Assembly: GCF_018119405.1 (NCBI RefSeq)
Contig: NZ_JAGPWC010000022.1
Coordinates: 1 to 64,000, forward strand
DNA from: Massilia sp. ST3
GTDB taxonomy: Bacteria; Pseudomonadota; Gammaproteobacteria; Burkholderiales; Burkholderiaceae_D
Direction of reading: 5' to 3'
DNA length: 64,000 nucleotides
In this document: positions 43,846 to 54,400 of the stretch, in pieces
Layout: the number at the start of each line of letters is the position of its first letter
Position numbering within the stretch: position 1 is the stretch's first letter
Notes under the pieces: model-generated
What the model saw: only the letters and a program-made list of their open reading frames with translations
The model's database searches: none
What the model was told of the DNA's origin: nothing
Made by a program: the position numbers and the translations under genes

Positions 43846-44787
43846 ATGCAGCCTGTTGACCTGTCCCGCCTGGCACAGGAAAGGCCGCTGCGCGTGCTCC
43901 TGGTCAATGCCGGCGAACCGGACGCGCTGACCTGGTCGGCGCTGGTCCAGCCGCTGCGCCTGGCCGCCAAGGCGATGGGACCGGAACGCCTGCACGTCGA
44001 CGTGCGCAGCCCCGACAAGTTCGTCGGCGACGCCCAGCGCCACTGGCACCTGGTGCTGCTGGTGGCGGACGAGTCCGAGGCGGCCCTGAAGCCCGCCAAC
44101 TGCCGCGCCCTGGTGGAACGCTGCCGCGCCGCGCCTTTCTGGGGCGGGGTGGGCGCGGGGGTGCTGTGGCTGGCCGACGCCGGCGCCCTGCACGGCGTGC
44201 GCACGGCCTTGCCCTGGGCCCTGTATCCGGATGCGAATGCCTTGGCCGAGCAGGCCCTGTTCACCCCCCACCTGTACGAATTCGACGCCAACCGCCTGAC
44301 CTGCTGCGGCGGCGCGGCCAGCCTGGACTTCGCGTTGACCCTGGTCGAGCTGCTGTGCGGCGCGGCGGTCCAGGCCGAGGTCAAGGAAAGCCTGTGCGTG
44401 GACCGCGTGCGCGGCCCGGACGAGCGCCAGCGCGTCGCCCTGCAAGCGCGCTTCGGCGCCCTGCAGCCCAAGCTGACCGAGGCGGTGGCGCTGATGGAGG
44501 CGAACATCGAAGAGCCGCTCTCGACCGACGAGATCGCCCAGCTGGCGGGGGTGTCGCGGCGCCAGCTGGAGCGGCTGTTCAAGCAATACCTGGGGAGCTT
44601 GCCGTCGCGCTACTACCTGGAGCTGCGGCTGAAGCGGGCAAGGCAGTTGCTGCTGGATACCAATCACTCGATCGTGCAGGTGGGGCTGATGTGCGGGTTT
44701 TCTTCGGGCTCGCACTTCTCGACGGCGTTTGGGGCCTTGTTCGGGAATACGCCGCGGGAGGAGCGGCAGAGGAAGTTGGGGCAGTGA
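43846..44787 (+). CDS. argR: AraC-family arginine regulator ArgR (Pseudomonas type)
   Basis: This 313-residue protein has an N-terminal class-I glutamine amidotransferase-like sensor domain and a C-terminal AraC helix-turn-helix pair (about 215-305: STDEIAQLAGVSRRQLERLFKQYLG and SIVQVGLMCGFSSGSHFSTAF). This architecture and its place directly before the AST genes match Pseudomonas ArgR, which responds to arginine, activates the arginine succinyltransferase operon and controls NAD-GDH. It is unrelated to the E. coli ArgR repressor. A matching direct-repeat operator lies in front of astC. Confidence 0.85.
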   Translation: MQPVDLSRLAQERPLRVLLVNAGEPDALTWSALVQPLRLAAKAMGPERLHVDVRSPDKFVGDAQRHWHLVLLVADESEAALKPANCRALVERCRAAPFWGGVGAGVLWLADAGALHGVRTALPWALYPDANALAEQALFTPHLYEFDANRLTCCGGAASLDFALTLVELLCGAAVQAEVKESLCVDRVRGPDERQRVALQARFGALQPKLTEAVALMEANIEEPLSTDEIAQLAGVSRRQLERLFKQYLGSLPSRYYLELRLKRARQLLLDTNHSIVQVGLMCGFSSGSHFSTAFGALFGNTPREERQRKLGQ

Positions 44788-44806
44788 GTGCTTGCTCACT
44801 GCGGCG

Positions 44807-44831
44807 TCCGGCCTCCGCCGGAACGACGTGC
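44807..44831. repeat. Degenerate family A palindrome
   Basis: CGTCCGGCCTCCGCCGGAACG lies between argR and astC and keeps the CCGGC-CT-CCGCCGG core. It is a decayed member of the dispersed hairpin family. Confidence 0.45.
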
Positions 44832-44919
44832 TGAGGCCTGTGATTGTAGAGACGTCAACAATACGCCGCGTTCTTCCCGCACCGCACAATATTGCTCCCC
44901 GAGCAAAAATGAAAATCCC

Positions 44920-44962
44920 CGTCGCACTTCTGCAAGAACTTGTCAGACTGCGTTTCTATAAT
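44920..44962 (+). promoter_or_regulatory. ArgR-type operator and promoter of the AST operon
   Basis: Two half-sites in direct repeat at 21-bp pitch: CGTCGC-N8-AA (44920-44935), then five bases, then TGTCAG-N8-TC (44941-44956). The Pseudomonas ArgR half-site is TGTCGC-N8-AA with the same N5 spacing. The second half-site abuts a consensus -10 box TATAAT (44957-44962), replacing the -35 element, as expected for an activator. The predicted leader to astC is about 55 nt. Confidence 0.7.
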
Positions 44963-45023
44963 GGCTCGAACCTGCGGGACCCTGCCCGCGACAACCCCTT
45001 AATGATTGGATGAGGAAGAAGCC

Positions 45024-46265
45024 ATGAACGCAAAGCTTGATTCGGGTGTCACCACGCGGCCTGTCACTCGGCAGACCTTCGACGAAGTCCTCGTCCCGAC
45101 CTACGCCCCGGCCGCGATGGTGCCGGTGCGCGCCTCGGGCCTGGACGTGTGGGACCAGGAAGGCAAGCAGTATCTGGACTTCACCTCCGGCATCGCCGTC
45201 TCTAGCCTGGGCCACGCCAACCCGGTCCTGGTCGACGCGCTGACCAAGCAGATCAACACCCTCTGGCACCTGGGCAACGGCTACACCAACGAGCCGGTGC
45301 TGCGCCTTGCCACCGCCTTGACCGAAGCCACCTTCGCCGACCGCGCCTTCTTCTGCAACTCGGGCGCCGAAGCCAATGAAGCAGCCCTGAAACTGGCGCG
45401 CAAGTATGCGCACACCAAGTTCGGCCCGCACAAGTCGCGCATCGTGTCCTGCCTGTCGTCCTTCCACGGCCGCACCCTGTTCACCGTCTCGGTCGGCGGC
45501 CAGCCGAAGTACACCGAGGGTTTCGAGCCGCTGCCGCAGGACATCAATCACATCCCGTACAACGACATCGAAGCCGCGCGCGCCGCCATCACCGACGACG
45601 TGGCCGCCGTGATCGTCGAGCCGATCCAGGGCGAGGGCGGCGTCATCCCGGGCAACCCGGACTACCTGAAGGCGCTGCGCGAGTTCTGCGACCAGACCGG
45701 CGCGCTGCTGGTGTTCGACGAAGTCCAGTCGGGCGTGGGCCGCACCGGCTCGCTGTACGCCTACACCCAGATGGGCGTGACCCCGGACATCCTGACCTCG
45801 GCCAAGGCGCTGGGCAACGGCTACCCGATCGGCGCCATGCTGACCACCCACGAGATCGCCCAGCACTTCGGCGTCGGCTCGCACGGCACCACCTACGGCG
45901 GCAACCCGCTGGCGGCCACCGTCGGCCTGAAGGTCGTCGAGACCATCGGCCAGCCGGCCTTCCTGGAACGCGTCAAGGAAGCCAGCGCCAAGATCATGGC
46001 CAACCTGGACAAGCTGTCGCAGGACTACCCGCAGCTGTTCGGCAAGCCGCGCGGCATGGGTCTCCTGATCGGCCTGCCGGTGGCCGAAGGCTACAAGGGC
46101 CGCGCCAAGGACTACACCAAGACCGCCGAGAAGCTCGGCCTGATGCTGCTGATCGCAGGTCCGGACGTGGTGCGCCTGGCGCCGGCCCTGGTCGTCTCGG
46201 ACGCCCAGATCGCGGAAGCCGACCGCATCATGCGCGAAGCCGCCGACGCCTTCATCGCAGGCTAA
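45024..46265 (+). CDS. astC: Succinylornithine/acetylornithine aminotransferase
   Basis: This 413-residue class-III PLP aminotransferase catalyses step 3 of the AST pathway, transferring the amino group of succinylornithine to 2-oxoglutarate to give succinylglutamate semialdehyde and glutamate. It has phosphate-binding FCNSGAEANEAALKLARKYA, FDEVQSGVGRTG, and PLP lysine K261 in TSAKALGNGYPIGA. The ATG at 45024 follows GAGGAAG and is preferred to an upstream TTG. It leads the operon in the same order as Pseudomonas aruC-F-G-D-B. Confidence 0.95.
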   Translation: MNAKLDSGVTTRPVTRQTFDEVLVPTYAPAAMVPVRASGLDVWDQEGKQYLDFTSGIAVSSLGHANPVLVDALTKQINTLWHLGNGYTNEPVLRLATALTEATFADRAFFCNSGAEANEAALKLARKYAHTKFGPHKSRIVSCLSSFHGRTLFTVSVGGQPKYTEGFEPLPQDINHIPYNDIEAARAAITDDVAAVIVEPIQGEGGVIPGNPDYLKALREFCDQTGALLVFDEVQSGVGRTGSLYAYTQMGVTPDILTSAKALGNGYPIGAMLTTHEIAQHFGVGSHGTTYGGNPLAATVGLKVVETIGQPAFLERVKEASAKIMANLDKLSQDYPQLFGKPRGMGLLIGLPVAEGYKGRAKDYTKTAEKLGLMLLIAGPDVVRLAPALVVSDAQIAEADRIMREAADAFIAG

Positions 46266-46357
46266 GCATGTCGGTTCCGGCCGGCCCGCCTGCTGAAGGC
46301 GCGCCGGCCGGCGCGCATCGATCCCGCATCTCCACTGCATCTCGTTAGGGAGTTCCC

Positions 46358-47386
46358 ATGTATGTTGTCCGTCCGGTAGAAGTCGCGGATATCGGCGCCC
46401 TCGAGGCGATGGCCGCGGCGTCGATGCCCGGCGTGCACACGCTGCCGCGCACGCGCGAAGGCATCCATGCCTTCGTCGAGCGTTCCATCGCCTCGTTCGC
46501 CGCCCACGTCGACATTCCGAGCGAGGAGTCCTACCTGTTCGTGCTCGAGGACCTGCGCACCCGCGAGGTCGTCGGCACCGCCGCCATCCACGCGTCGGCC
46601 GGCTCGAACGGCACCTATTTCGCGTTCCGCAACGACGTCATCCAGCAGGTCTCGCGCGACCTGAACATCAGCCACAGCGTGCACGCGCTGACCCTGTGCT
46701 CGGAGCTGACCGCCTATTCCCAGCTGTCCGGCTTCTACCTGCGCAACCGCGACACGGCCGGGCTGGAAGCGGCCCTGCTGTCGCGCGCCCGCCTGCTGTT
46801 CGCGGTGCTGGCGCCGCACCGCTTCGGCGACCGCTTCTTCGTGCCGCTGGCCGGCCGTACCGATCCGGACGGCCAGTCGGCCTTCTGGAACGCCCTGGGC
46901 CGCATGTTCTTCAAGATGGACTTCCTGGACGCCGAGCGCGTCATCGGCGGCGCGCGCAACCGCACCCTGATCGTCGAACTGATGCCGCACTACCCGGTCT
47001 ACGTGCCGCTGCTGCCGGGCGACGCCCAGGCCGCGATGGGCCAGATCCACCCGAGCGGCCAGCTGGCCTTCAACCTGCTCACCCAGGAAGGCTTCGAGGC
47101 CGACGAATACATCGACATCTTCGATGGCGGTCCGATCCTGCAGGCGCACAAGGGTTCGCTGCGCTCCTTCAGCGGCTCGCAGGTGCGCCGCGTGGAAACC
47201 GCCGGACAGGCCGCCGCGCCGGACGCGCTGGTGAACTACGCGGTGGCCAGCACCGAACAGCACTTCCGCGCCGTCACCGTGGCCTGCCCGCCGGTCGAGA
47301 CCAGCCAGGTCGTGTGCCTGCCGCGCGAAGCCCAGCAGGCGCTCGGCGTGACGCAGGGCGATAACGTCATCTGCGTGCGTATCTAG
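46358..47386 (+). CDS. aruF: Arginine N-succinyltransferase subunit alpha
   Basis: This 342-residue subunit (AruF/AstA family) uses succinyl-CoA to succinylate arginine in AST step 1. The start MYVVRPVEVADIGALEAMA is typical. Family motifs are TLCSELTAYSQLSGFYL, FWNALGRMFFKMDF, IAELMP-like IVELMPHYPVYVPLLP and FDGGPILQAHKG. It is paired with the homologous beta subunit 11 bp downstream, indicating the heteromeric enzyme seen in Pseudomonas rather than the single AstA of enterics. Confidence 0.95.
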   Translation: MYVVRPVEVADIGALEAMAAASMPGVHTLPRTREGIHAFVERSIASFAAHVDIPSEESYLFVLEDLRTREVVGTAAIHASAGSNGTYFAFRNDVIQQVSRDLNISHSVHALTLCSELTAYSQLSGFYLRNRDTAGLEAALLSRARLLFAVLAPHRFGDRFFVPLAGRTDPDGQSAFWNALGRMFFKMDFLDAERVIGGARNRTLIVELMPHYPVYVPLLPGDAQAAMGQIHPSGQLAFNLLTQEGFEADEYIDIFDGGPILQAHKGSLRSFSGSQVRRVETAGQAAAPDALVNYAVASTEQHFRAVTVACPPVETSQVVCLPREAQQALGVTQGDNVICVRI

Positions 47387-47397
47387 GAGACCTACCC

Positions 47398-48432
47398 ATG
47401 CTCGTAATCCGTTCCGCAAAAATGTCGGACCTGGACGCCCTGATCGTCATGGCGCGCCTGGCCGGCAGCGGCATGACCACGCTCAAGCCGGACCCGGACA
47501 TGCTGGGCAAGCGCCTGCGCACCGCCGAGGCCTCGTTCGCCCAGACCATCCCGCCCGAAGAGCGCGACTACATGTTCGTGCTCGAGCACACCGAGGACAA
47601 CAGCATCGCCGGCGTGTGCGCGATCAAGGGCGCGGTCGGCCTGACCGAACCCTTCTACAACTACCGCATCGGCACCCTGGTGCACTGCAGCCGCGAGCTG
47701 AACGTGTTCACCCGGATGGAAACCCTGTACCTGTCGAACGACCTGACCGGTTCCAGCGAACTGTGCTCGCTGTTCCTGCTGCCGCAGTACCGCGCGGGCT
47801 TCAACGGCAAGTGGCTGTCCAAGAGCCGCTTCCTATTCATCGCCCAGTTCCAGCAGCTGTTCACCGAGAAGATCATCGCCGAGATGCGCGGCTACCAGGA
47901 CGAGAACGGCGATTCGCCCTTCTACGAAGGCCTGGGCCGCCACTTCTTCAAGATGGACTTCGACCACGTCGACGGCCTGACCGCGATCGGCAAGAAGTCC
48001 TTCATCGCCGAACTGATGCCGCGCCAGCCGCTGTACGTCGACTACCTGCCGCAATCGGCGCGCGAGGTGATCGGCAAGGTGCACACCTCGACCCAGCCGG
48101 CACGCCGCCTGCTGGAGCAGGAAGGCATGCACTACGAAGGCTACGTCGACATCTTCGACGCCGGCCCGGTGCTGCAGGGCCGCGTGTCCGAGCTGCGCGC
48201 CGTGCGCGAAAGCCTGCTGGCGGTCGCCGACGAAGGCGCGCCCGATGGCGATACCGAACACATGCTGGTGTCGAACACGCAGCTCGACAATTTCCGCATG
48301 ATCCTGACCCGCGCCGTGCCCGGCTCGGGTCGCGTGCTGCTGAGCGCCCAGGAACTGGCCCAGCTGCACCTGCGCGCCGGCGACACGGTGCGTACCCTGA
48401 CCCTCACTCCAAGGAAGAACGTCAATGGCTAA
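47398..48432 (+). CDS. aruG: Arginine N-succinyltransferase subunit beta
   Basis: This 344-residue paralogue of the preceding gene starts MLVIRSAKMSDLDALIVMA. It shares FYEGLGRHFFKMDFDH, FIAELMPRQPLYVDYLP, and FDAGPVLQGRVSELRAV. The alpha and beta subunits probably arose by duplication and form the heterodimer carrying out arginine succinylation. It overlaps astD by 8 bp. Confidence 0.95.
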   Translation: MLVIRSAKMSDLDALIVMARLAGSGMTTLKPDPDMLGKRLRTAEASFAQTIPPEERDYMFVLEHTEDNSIAGVCAIKGAVGLTEPFYNYRIGTLVHCSRELNVFTRMETLYLSNDLTGSSELCSLFLLPQYRAGFNGKWLSKSRFLFIAQFQQLFTEKIIAEMRGYQDENGDSPFYEGLGRHFFKMDFDHVDGLTAIGKKSFIAELMPRQPLYVDYLPQSAREVIGKVHTSTQPARRLLEQEGMHYEGYVDIFDAGPVLQGRVSELRAVRESLLAVADEGAPDGDTEHMLVSNTQLDNFRMILTRAVPGSGRVLLSAQELAQLHLRAGDTVRTLTLTPRKNVNG

Positions 48433-49894
48433 CGTCTCGAATTACATCAACGGCGAGTGGCTCGCCGGCAGCGGCGCGGAACTGGAAACCATCGATCCTT
48501 CGACCGGCCGCCAGACCTGGACCAGCAATCAGTCGACCGCGGAAGATGTCGCCCGCGCGGCACAAGCCGCACGCGACAAGTTCGAAGCCTGGGCCTTGAC
48601 CCCGCTGGAAGAGCGCATCGCCGTCTGCACCCGTTTCCGCGACCTGTTGAAGGAACATGCCGAGGAACTGGCCGCGATCATCGCCGAGGAAGTGGGCAAG
48701 CCGCTGTGGGAAGCGCGCACCGAAGTCGCCACCATGGCCAACAAGATCGACATCTCGGTCCAGTCCTACGGCGCGCGCACCGGCGAAGCCGCTGCCAAGG
48801 TCGCCGACGGCAATGCCGTGCTGCGCCACCGTCCGCACGGCGTGTTCGCCGTCTACGGCCCCTACAACTTCCCCGGCCACCTGCCGAACGGCCACATCGT
48901 GCCGGCCCTGATCGCCGGTAACACCGTGATCTTCAAGCCGAGCGAATATGCGCCGCGCACCGCGGTCAAGACCGTGCAGCTGTGGGAGCAGGCGGGCCTG
49001 CCGGCCGGCGTGCTGAACCTGGTCAACGGCGGCCGCGATACCGGCGTGGCCCTGGGCCAGAACGCACTGATCGACGGCATCCTGTTCACCGGCAGCAGCC
49101 AGACCGGCGCCGCCCTGCACAAGCAGTTCGGCGGCCAGCCGGGCAAGATGCTGGCGCTGGAAATGGGCGGGAACAACCCGCTGGTGGTCTGGGACATCAA
49201 AGACATTGACGCCGCCGTGCACCACACCGTGATGTCGGCCTTCATCTCGGCCGGCCAGCGCTGCACCTGCGCGCGCCGCCTGGTCATCCAGGACAACGCG
49301 CAAGGCCAGGCCTTCCTCGACCGGCTGGTGGAAGTGGCCGCCAAGCTGCAGGTCGGTCCGTCGAACGCGGATCCGCAGCCCTTCATGGGCCCGGTCGTAT
49401 CAAGCGCCGTGGCCGCGCGCCTGGTGCAGGCCCAGGCCGAGATGGCGGCCAAGGGCGGCAAGGTGCTGCTGCAGATGAAGCAACTCGACCCGAACGCCGG
49501 CTTTGTCACCGCCGGCATCGTCGACACCACCGACGCCAACGGCATCCCGGACGAGGAGTGGTTCGGCCCGCTGCTGCAGGTGATCCGCGTGAAGGATTTC
49601 GACGAGGCCCTGCGCGTGGCCAACGCCACCGAATTCGGCCTGGCCGCCGCGCTGCTGTCGCCGTCCGAAGAGCTGTGGAAGCGCTTCGCGGTGCGCGCCC
49701 GCGCCGGCATCGTCAACTGGAACCGTCCGACCACCGGCGCGGCCAGCTCGGCGCCCTTCGGCGGCGTGGGCAAGTCGGGCAACCACCGCCCGAGCGCCTA
49801 CTACGCGGCGGACTACTGCGCCTACCCGGTGGCCTCGATCGAGACGGCCGAACTCGAAATGCCGGCGAAACTCTCGCCAGGACTGGTGTTCTAA
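48425..49894 (+). CDS. astD: Succinylglutamate-semialdehyde dehydrogenase
   Basis: This 489-residue NAD-dependent aldehyde dehydrogenase oxidises succinylglutamate semialdehyde (AST step 4). It has the N-terminal YINGEWLAGSG, NFPGHLPNGHIVPALIAGNT, glutamate in LALEMGGNNPLV, catalytic cysteine C280 in SAGQRCTCARRL, and the C-terminal NHRPSAYYAADYCAYPV that distinguishes AstD from other ALDHs. Its start overlaps aruG, and astB follows 3 bp after. Confidence 0.96.
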   Translation: MANVSNYINGEWLAGSGAELETIDPSTGRQTWTSNQSTAEDVARAAQAARDKFEAWALTPLEERIAVCTRFRDLLKEHAEELAAIIAEEVGKPLWEARTEVATMANKIDISVQSYGARTGEAAAKVADGNAVLRHRPHGVFAVYGPYNFPGHLPNGHIVPALIAGNTVIFKPSEYAPRTAVKTVQLWEQAGLPAGVLNLVNGGRDTGVALGQNALIDGILFTGSSQTGAALHKQFGGQPGKMLALEMGGNNPLVVWDIKDIDAAVHHTVMSAFISAGQRCTCARRLVIQDNAQGQAFLDRLVEVAAKLQVGPSNADPQPFMGPVVSSAVAARLVQAQAEMAAKGGKVLLQMKQLDPNAGFVTAGIVDTTDANGIPDEEWFGPLLQVIRVKDFDEALRVANATEFGLAAALLSPSEELWKRFAVRARAGIVNWNRPTTGAASSAPFGGVGKSGNHRPSAYYAADYCAYPVASIETAELEMPAKLSPGLVF

Positions 49895-49897
49895 ATC

Positions 49898-51238
49898 ATG
49901 CGCATCGCACGTGAATTCAACTTCGACGGCCTGGTTGGCCCGTCGCACAACTACGCCGGCCTCTCGTTCGGCAACGTCGCCTCGTTCAACAACGTCCGCA
50001 GCGCCTCCAACCCGCGCCAGGCCGCCCTGCAGGGCCTGGCCAAGATGCGCGAGCTGGCCGCACGCGGCTATGCGCAGGCGGTGATGCCGCCCCAGGGCCG
50101 CCCCAACTTCCGCCTGCTGCGCCGCCTCGGCTTCTCCGGTACCGACGCCGACGTGCTGGCGCGCGCCTACCGCGAAGCGCCGGTAATCCTGGCCTGCGCC
50201 TACTCGGCCGCGCCGATGTGGACCGCCAACGCGGCCACCGTCAGCCCCTCGGCCGACTCGCAGGACGGCCGCGTGCACTTCACCGCCGCCAACCTGAACA
50301 ACAAGCTGCACCGCTCCGAAGAGCACGTGCAGGCCACCCGCACCCTGCGCGCGATCTTCCATGACAGCAGCCGCTTCATGGTGCACGATCCGCTGCCGCC
50401 GGTGCCGGCCTTCGGCGACGAGGGCGCGGCCAACCACACGCGCTTCGCCGCCAGCCATGGCGCCGCCGGCGTCGAGTTCTTCGTCTATGGCCGCGTGGAG
50501 TTCGACCCCTCGGCGCCAAGCCCGAAGAAATACCCGGCGCGCCAGACCCTCGAAGCCTCGCAGGCCGTGGCGCGCCTGCACGGCCTCGACCCGGCCCGAA
50601 CCGTGTTCGCCTCGCAGAACCCGGACGTGATCGACCAGGGCGTGTTCCACAACGACGTGATCGCGGTCGGCAACGGCAACGTGCTGTTCTACCACGAGCA
50701 AGCCTTCGCCGACGAGGCGGCCACCGTGGACGCGCTGCGCCGCGCCCTGGGCGGCGTCGATACCGACCTGGTGCCGGTGCGCGTGGCGTCCAGCCAGGTG
50801 CCGGTGGCCGACGCCGTCGCCAGCTACCTGTTCAACAGCCAGCTCCTGACCCGCGCCGACGGCAAGATGGCCCTGGTGGTGCCGCACGAATGCCGCGAGA
50901 ACGCGGCCGTGGCGTCCTACCTGGGCGGCATGGTGGGCCGCGGCGGCCCGATCGAGGAGCTGGTCGAGTTCGACCTGCGCCAGAGCATGCGCAACGGCGG
51001 CGGGCCCGCCTGCCTGCGCCTGCGCGTGGCGCTGACCGACGACGAAGCGGCCGCCATGCACCAGGGCGTGATCATGACCGAGACCCTGTATGCCCAGCTG
51101 GTGGCCTGGGTCGAGAAGCACTACCGCGACCGGATCGAGCCGAAGGACCTGGCCGACCCGCAGCTGGCGATCGAATGCGCCGCGGCGCTCGAGGAGCTGA
51201 CCCGCATCCTCGGCCTGCCGGGCCTGTACGAGCTGTAA
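49898..51238 (+). CDS. astB: N-succinylarginine dihydrolase
   Basis: This 446-residue amidinotransferase-fold enzyme removes CO2 and two ammonia from succinylarginine (AST step 2). It has an early [42 protein letters not shown], and the nucleophilic cysteine C372 in [14 protein letters not shown]. The length is typical. A 189-bp gap with a small GC-rich hairpin (GGACGGG/CCCGTCC near 51345) separates it from gdhB, so some internal promoter activity is possible there. Confidence 0.96.
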   Translation: MRIAREFNFDGLVGPSHNYAGLSFGNVASFNNVRSASNPRQAALQGLAKMRELAARGYAQAVMPPQGRPNFRLLRRLGFSGTDADVLARAYREAPVILACAYSAAPMWTANAATVSPSADSQDGRVHFTAANLNNKLHRSEEHVQATRTLRAIFHDSSRFMVHDPLPPVPAFGDEGAANHTRFAASHGAAGVEFFVYGRVEFDPSAPSPKKYPARQTLEASQAVARLHGLDPARTVFASQNPDVIDQGVFHNDVIAVGNGNVLFYHEQAFADEAATVDALRRALGGVDTDLVPVRVASSQVPVADAVASYLFNSQLLTRADGKMALVVPHECRENAAVASYLGGMVGRGGPIEELVEFDLRQSMRNGGGPACLRLRVALTDDEAAAMHQGVIMTETLYAQLVAWVEKHYRDRIEPKDLADPQLAIECAAALEELTRILGLPGLYEL

Positions 51239-51427
51239 AGACACGTCACGGAGCCCATGCGGAACGGGTGACCCGGCCCGCGGGGCATGTTCTAATAACG
51301 GATTGGCGCGTTCGCGGTAAGACGGATCGCCAAGGGAATTCGGACGGGACACCCCCGTCCCATACAGCAGGGCGGCGCCAACGCCACAAGCCGGAGCGCG
51401 CCAGGCAAACAACTTTGGAGAAGTAAG

Positions 51428-54400
51428 ATGAATGACATGTCGCAAGACCTGCGTAACCAGACGCTCTCGCTGGTCAACGCGAACCACGCGAGCGCCGCTG
51501 CCACCGGACAGGTGGGCGCGCTGATCGGCGCGTGGCTCGGATCGCTCGATGACGAAGACCTGGCCGGCACCGCGCCCGCGAGCCTGGCCCCCGTGCTGTG
51601 GGAAGGCTTCTCGCAGCTGGCCCAGCGCACCGGCCCCGGCTGCCAGATCGCATCGATGGCTTACTCCGACGGCCGTGGCGGCAAGGCGACCGCCCTGCTG
51701 ATCCTGAACGACGACATGCCTTATCTGGTCGACTCCTTCGTGATCGCCCTGCGCAAGGAGCGCCAGACCGCCGCCGGCGTAATGAACGCCGTGCTGCCGG
51801 TGCGACGCGACGCGAATGGCCAGGCGGTCGCGGTCGGCGAAGCCGGCGCGCCGCTGGAGTCGATCGTGCTGATCCTGATGAGCGACGAACTCGAATTCGG
51901 CGAACTGGACGCGCTGACCGCGCGCATCCGCATGGTCGCCAACGACGCCGCCGTGGTGCACCGCGACGCGCTGGCCATGGGCGACCGCCTGACCGCCGTA
52001 GCCGCCGCCGCTGCCGGCGCGAGCACCCCGGAAGGCCAGGAAGTGGCGGCCTTCCTCGAGTGGGCCAAGAACGAAGGCTTCGAGCCCTTCGGCTACGCCT
52101 ACTACACCGTCAAGCCGGACGCGCGCGAACTCGAGCGCGACATCCCGAGCCGCATCGGCGTGCTGCAGGACACCGCGCATCCGGTCTACGGCACCTGCCT
52201 GGCCAACATCCCGGGCGACTTCGAGACCCTGTCGCGCCGCGCCGACACCCTGTCGATCGTCAAGGCCGACGTGGAAGGCACCCTGCACCGCGACCAGCCG
52301 CTGGACTTCATCGGCGTGCGCGACACCGATGCCCAGGGCAAGATCCTCGGCGAGCACTGCTTCATCGGCCTGTTCACCCGCGCCGCCACCCTGACCCCGC
52401 TGGCGCGCCTGCCGTTCGCACGTGGCCGCGTGGCCAAGGTGCTGTCGATCGCGGGCGTGCGCCAGGAAGGCTTCCGCGCCGAGAAATTCGTCGAGATCCT
52501 GGAATCCTTGCCGCGTACCGAAGCCCTGGAAGCCGAGCCGGAATGGCTGGCCCAGGTGTGCAGCTCGGTGGTCTCGCTGTACAAGCAGCCGCGCCCGAAA
52601 GTCTTCGCGCGCCGCGACGTCTACCGCCGCCACCTGAACGTGCTGGTCTACCTGCCGCGCGAGCGCTACAGCGCCGCCGTCGGCTCCAGCCTGGCCCAGG
52701 CCCTGCAGGACAGCTCGGGCGCCCGCGAGGTGCGCGTGCAGCCGCTGGTGGCCGACGGCCCGCTGGCCCGCGTCTACCTGATCGCCCACGCCGCGCGCTA
52801 TCCGCTCGACCTGGAAACCGACATCCAGCAGCCGCTGCTGGCCGTCCTGGACGGCTGGCATGACCGCTTCGCCGCCCTGACCAACGGCATCGAGGACGGC
52901 GTCCAGCGCAGCACCCTGCGCAAGATGGGCGCCAACCTGCCGGTCAGCTTCGTTACCTCCACCGCACCCGAGATCGCCTTCCGCGACCTGCAGGCCGTGC
53001 TGAACAACGGCAAGCAGGACCGCGTCACCGTGCGCATCGAACCAGGCAGCGGCGAAGGCAAGGCCGCCGCCGACGCCTCGATCCGCATCTACTCGGGCGA
53101 GAACGTGCCTTCGCTGTCGCGCCTGCTGCCGGCGCTGCAGAACGCCGGCATCGCCGTCGACCGCGAGCAGACCTGGTCGTTCAAGACCGCCGACGGCGTG
53201 CGCCACAACGTCACCGCGCTGGCCGTGGACGACGAGAGCGGCGCCAAGCTGGTCAAGCCGGGCATCATGGAAGTGGCCGAGGAACTGTTCACCGCGCTGT
53301 TCAACAACGAAGCCGAAGACGGCCGCATGAACGGCCTGACCGTCGAAGGCGGCCTGTCGCTGCGCGAAGTGCAGCTGGTGCGCGCCTACATCAGCTACTG
53401 GCGCCAGCTGGGCTCCAAGTTCTCGGTGCGCTACATGGCCGAGACCCTGCGCACCCAGCCGGCCCTGGTGAAGGAATTCGTCACCGGTTTCCTGCTGCGC
53501 TTCGATCCGAAGCTGGGCGAAACCGAGCGCGCCGCGGGCACTGCCAAGCTGGCCGCGCTCAAGGCCGGCCTGTCGAGCGTGAACCACGCCGACACCGAGG
53601 AAATCATGGCCGCCCTGGTCGACCTGTGCATGGCGACCGTGCGCACCAATTACTTCCAGAACGACGGTGAAAAGATCATCTTCAAGGTCGACACCAGCAA
53701 CCTGGCGCTGGCCCCGGAACCGCGTCCTTACCGCGAGATCTACGTGTTCTCGCGCCGCTTCGAAGGCGTGCACCTGCGCGGCGGCCCGGTCGCCCGCGGC
53801 GGCCTGCGCTGGTCGGACCGCATGGAAGACTACCGCACCGAAGTGCTGGGCCTGGTGAAGGCGCAGATGGTCAAGAACGCGGTCATCGTGCCGGCCGGCT
53901 CGAAGGGCGGCTTCGTGTGCAAGCAGATGCCGCAGGGCGCCCCGCGTGAAGTCGTGGCGGCCGAAGGCGAAGCAGTCTACCGCCTGTTCATCGCCAGCCT
54001 GCTGGAAGTGACCGACAACCGCGTGCGTGGCGCCATCGTCCCGCCAGAGAACACCGTGCGCTTCGACCAGGACGACCCGTACCTGGTGGTGGCGGCCGAC
54101 AAGGGCACCGCGACCTTCTCCGACATCGCCAACAGCATCGCCGTGCAGCGCGGCTTCTGGCTGGGCGACGCCTTCGCGTCGGGCGGCTCGAACGGCTACG
54201 ACCACAAGAAGATGGGCATCACCGCCAAGGGCGCGTTCGAAGCGGTCAAGCGCCACTTCTACGAACTGGGCCACGACATGAACACCACCCCGGTCACCGT
54301 GGTCGGCGTGGGCGACATGTCGGGCGACGTGTTCGGCAACGGCGTGCTGCTGTCGCGCCAGCTCAAGCTGCTGGCGGCCTTTGACCACCGCCACATCTTC

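Noticed and set aside
44941..44946. TTGTCA near 44940 as the astC -35 box
   Set aside because: It is only 11 bp from TATAAT, too close for a sigma-70 promoter; it fits better as the second ArgR half-site.
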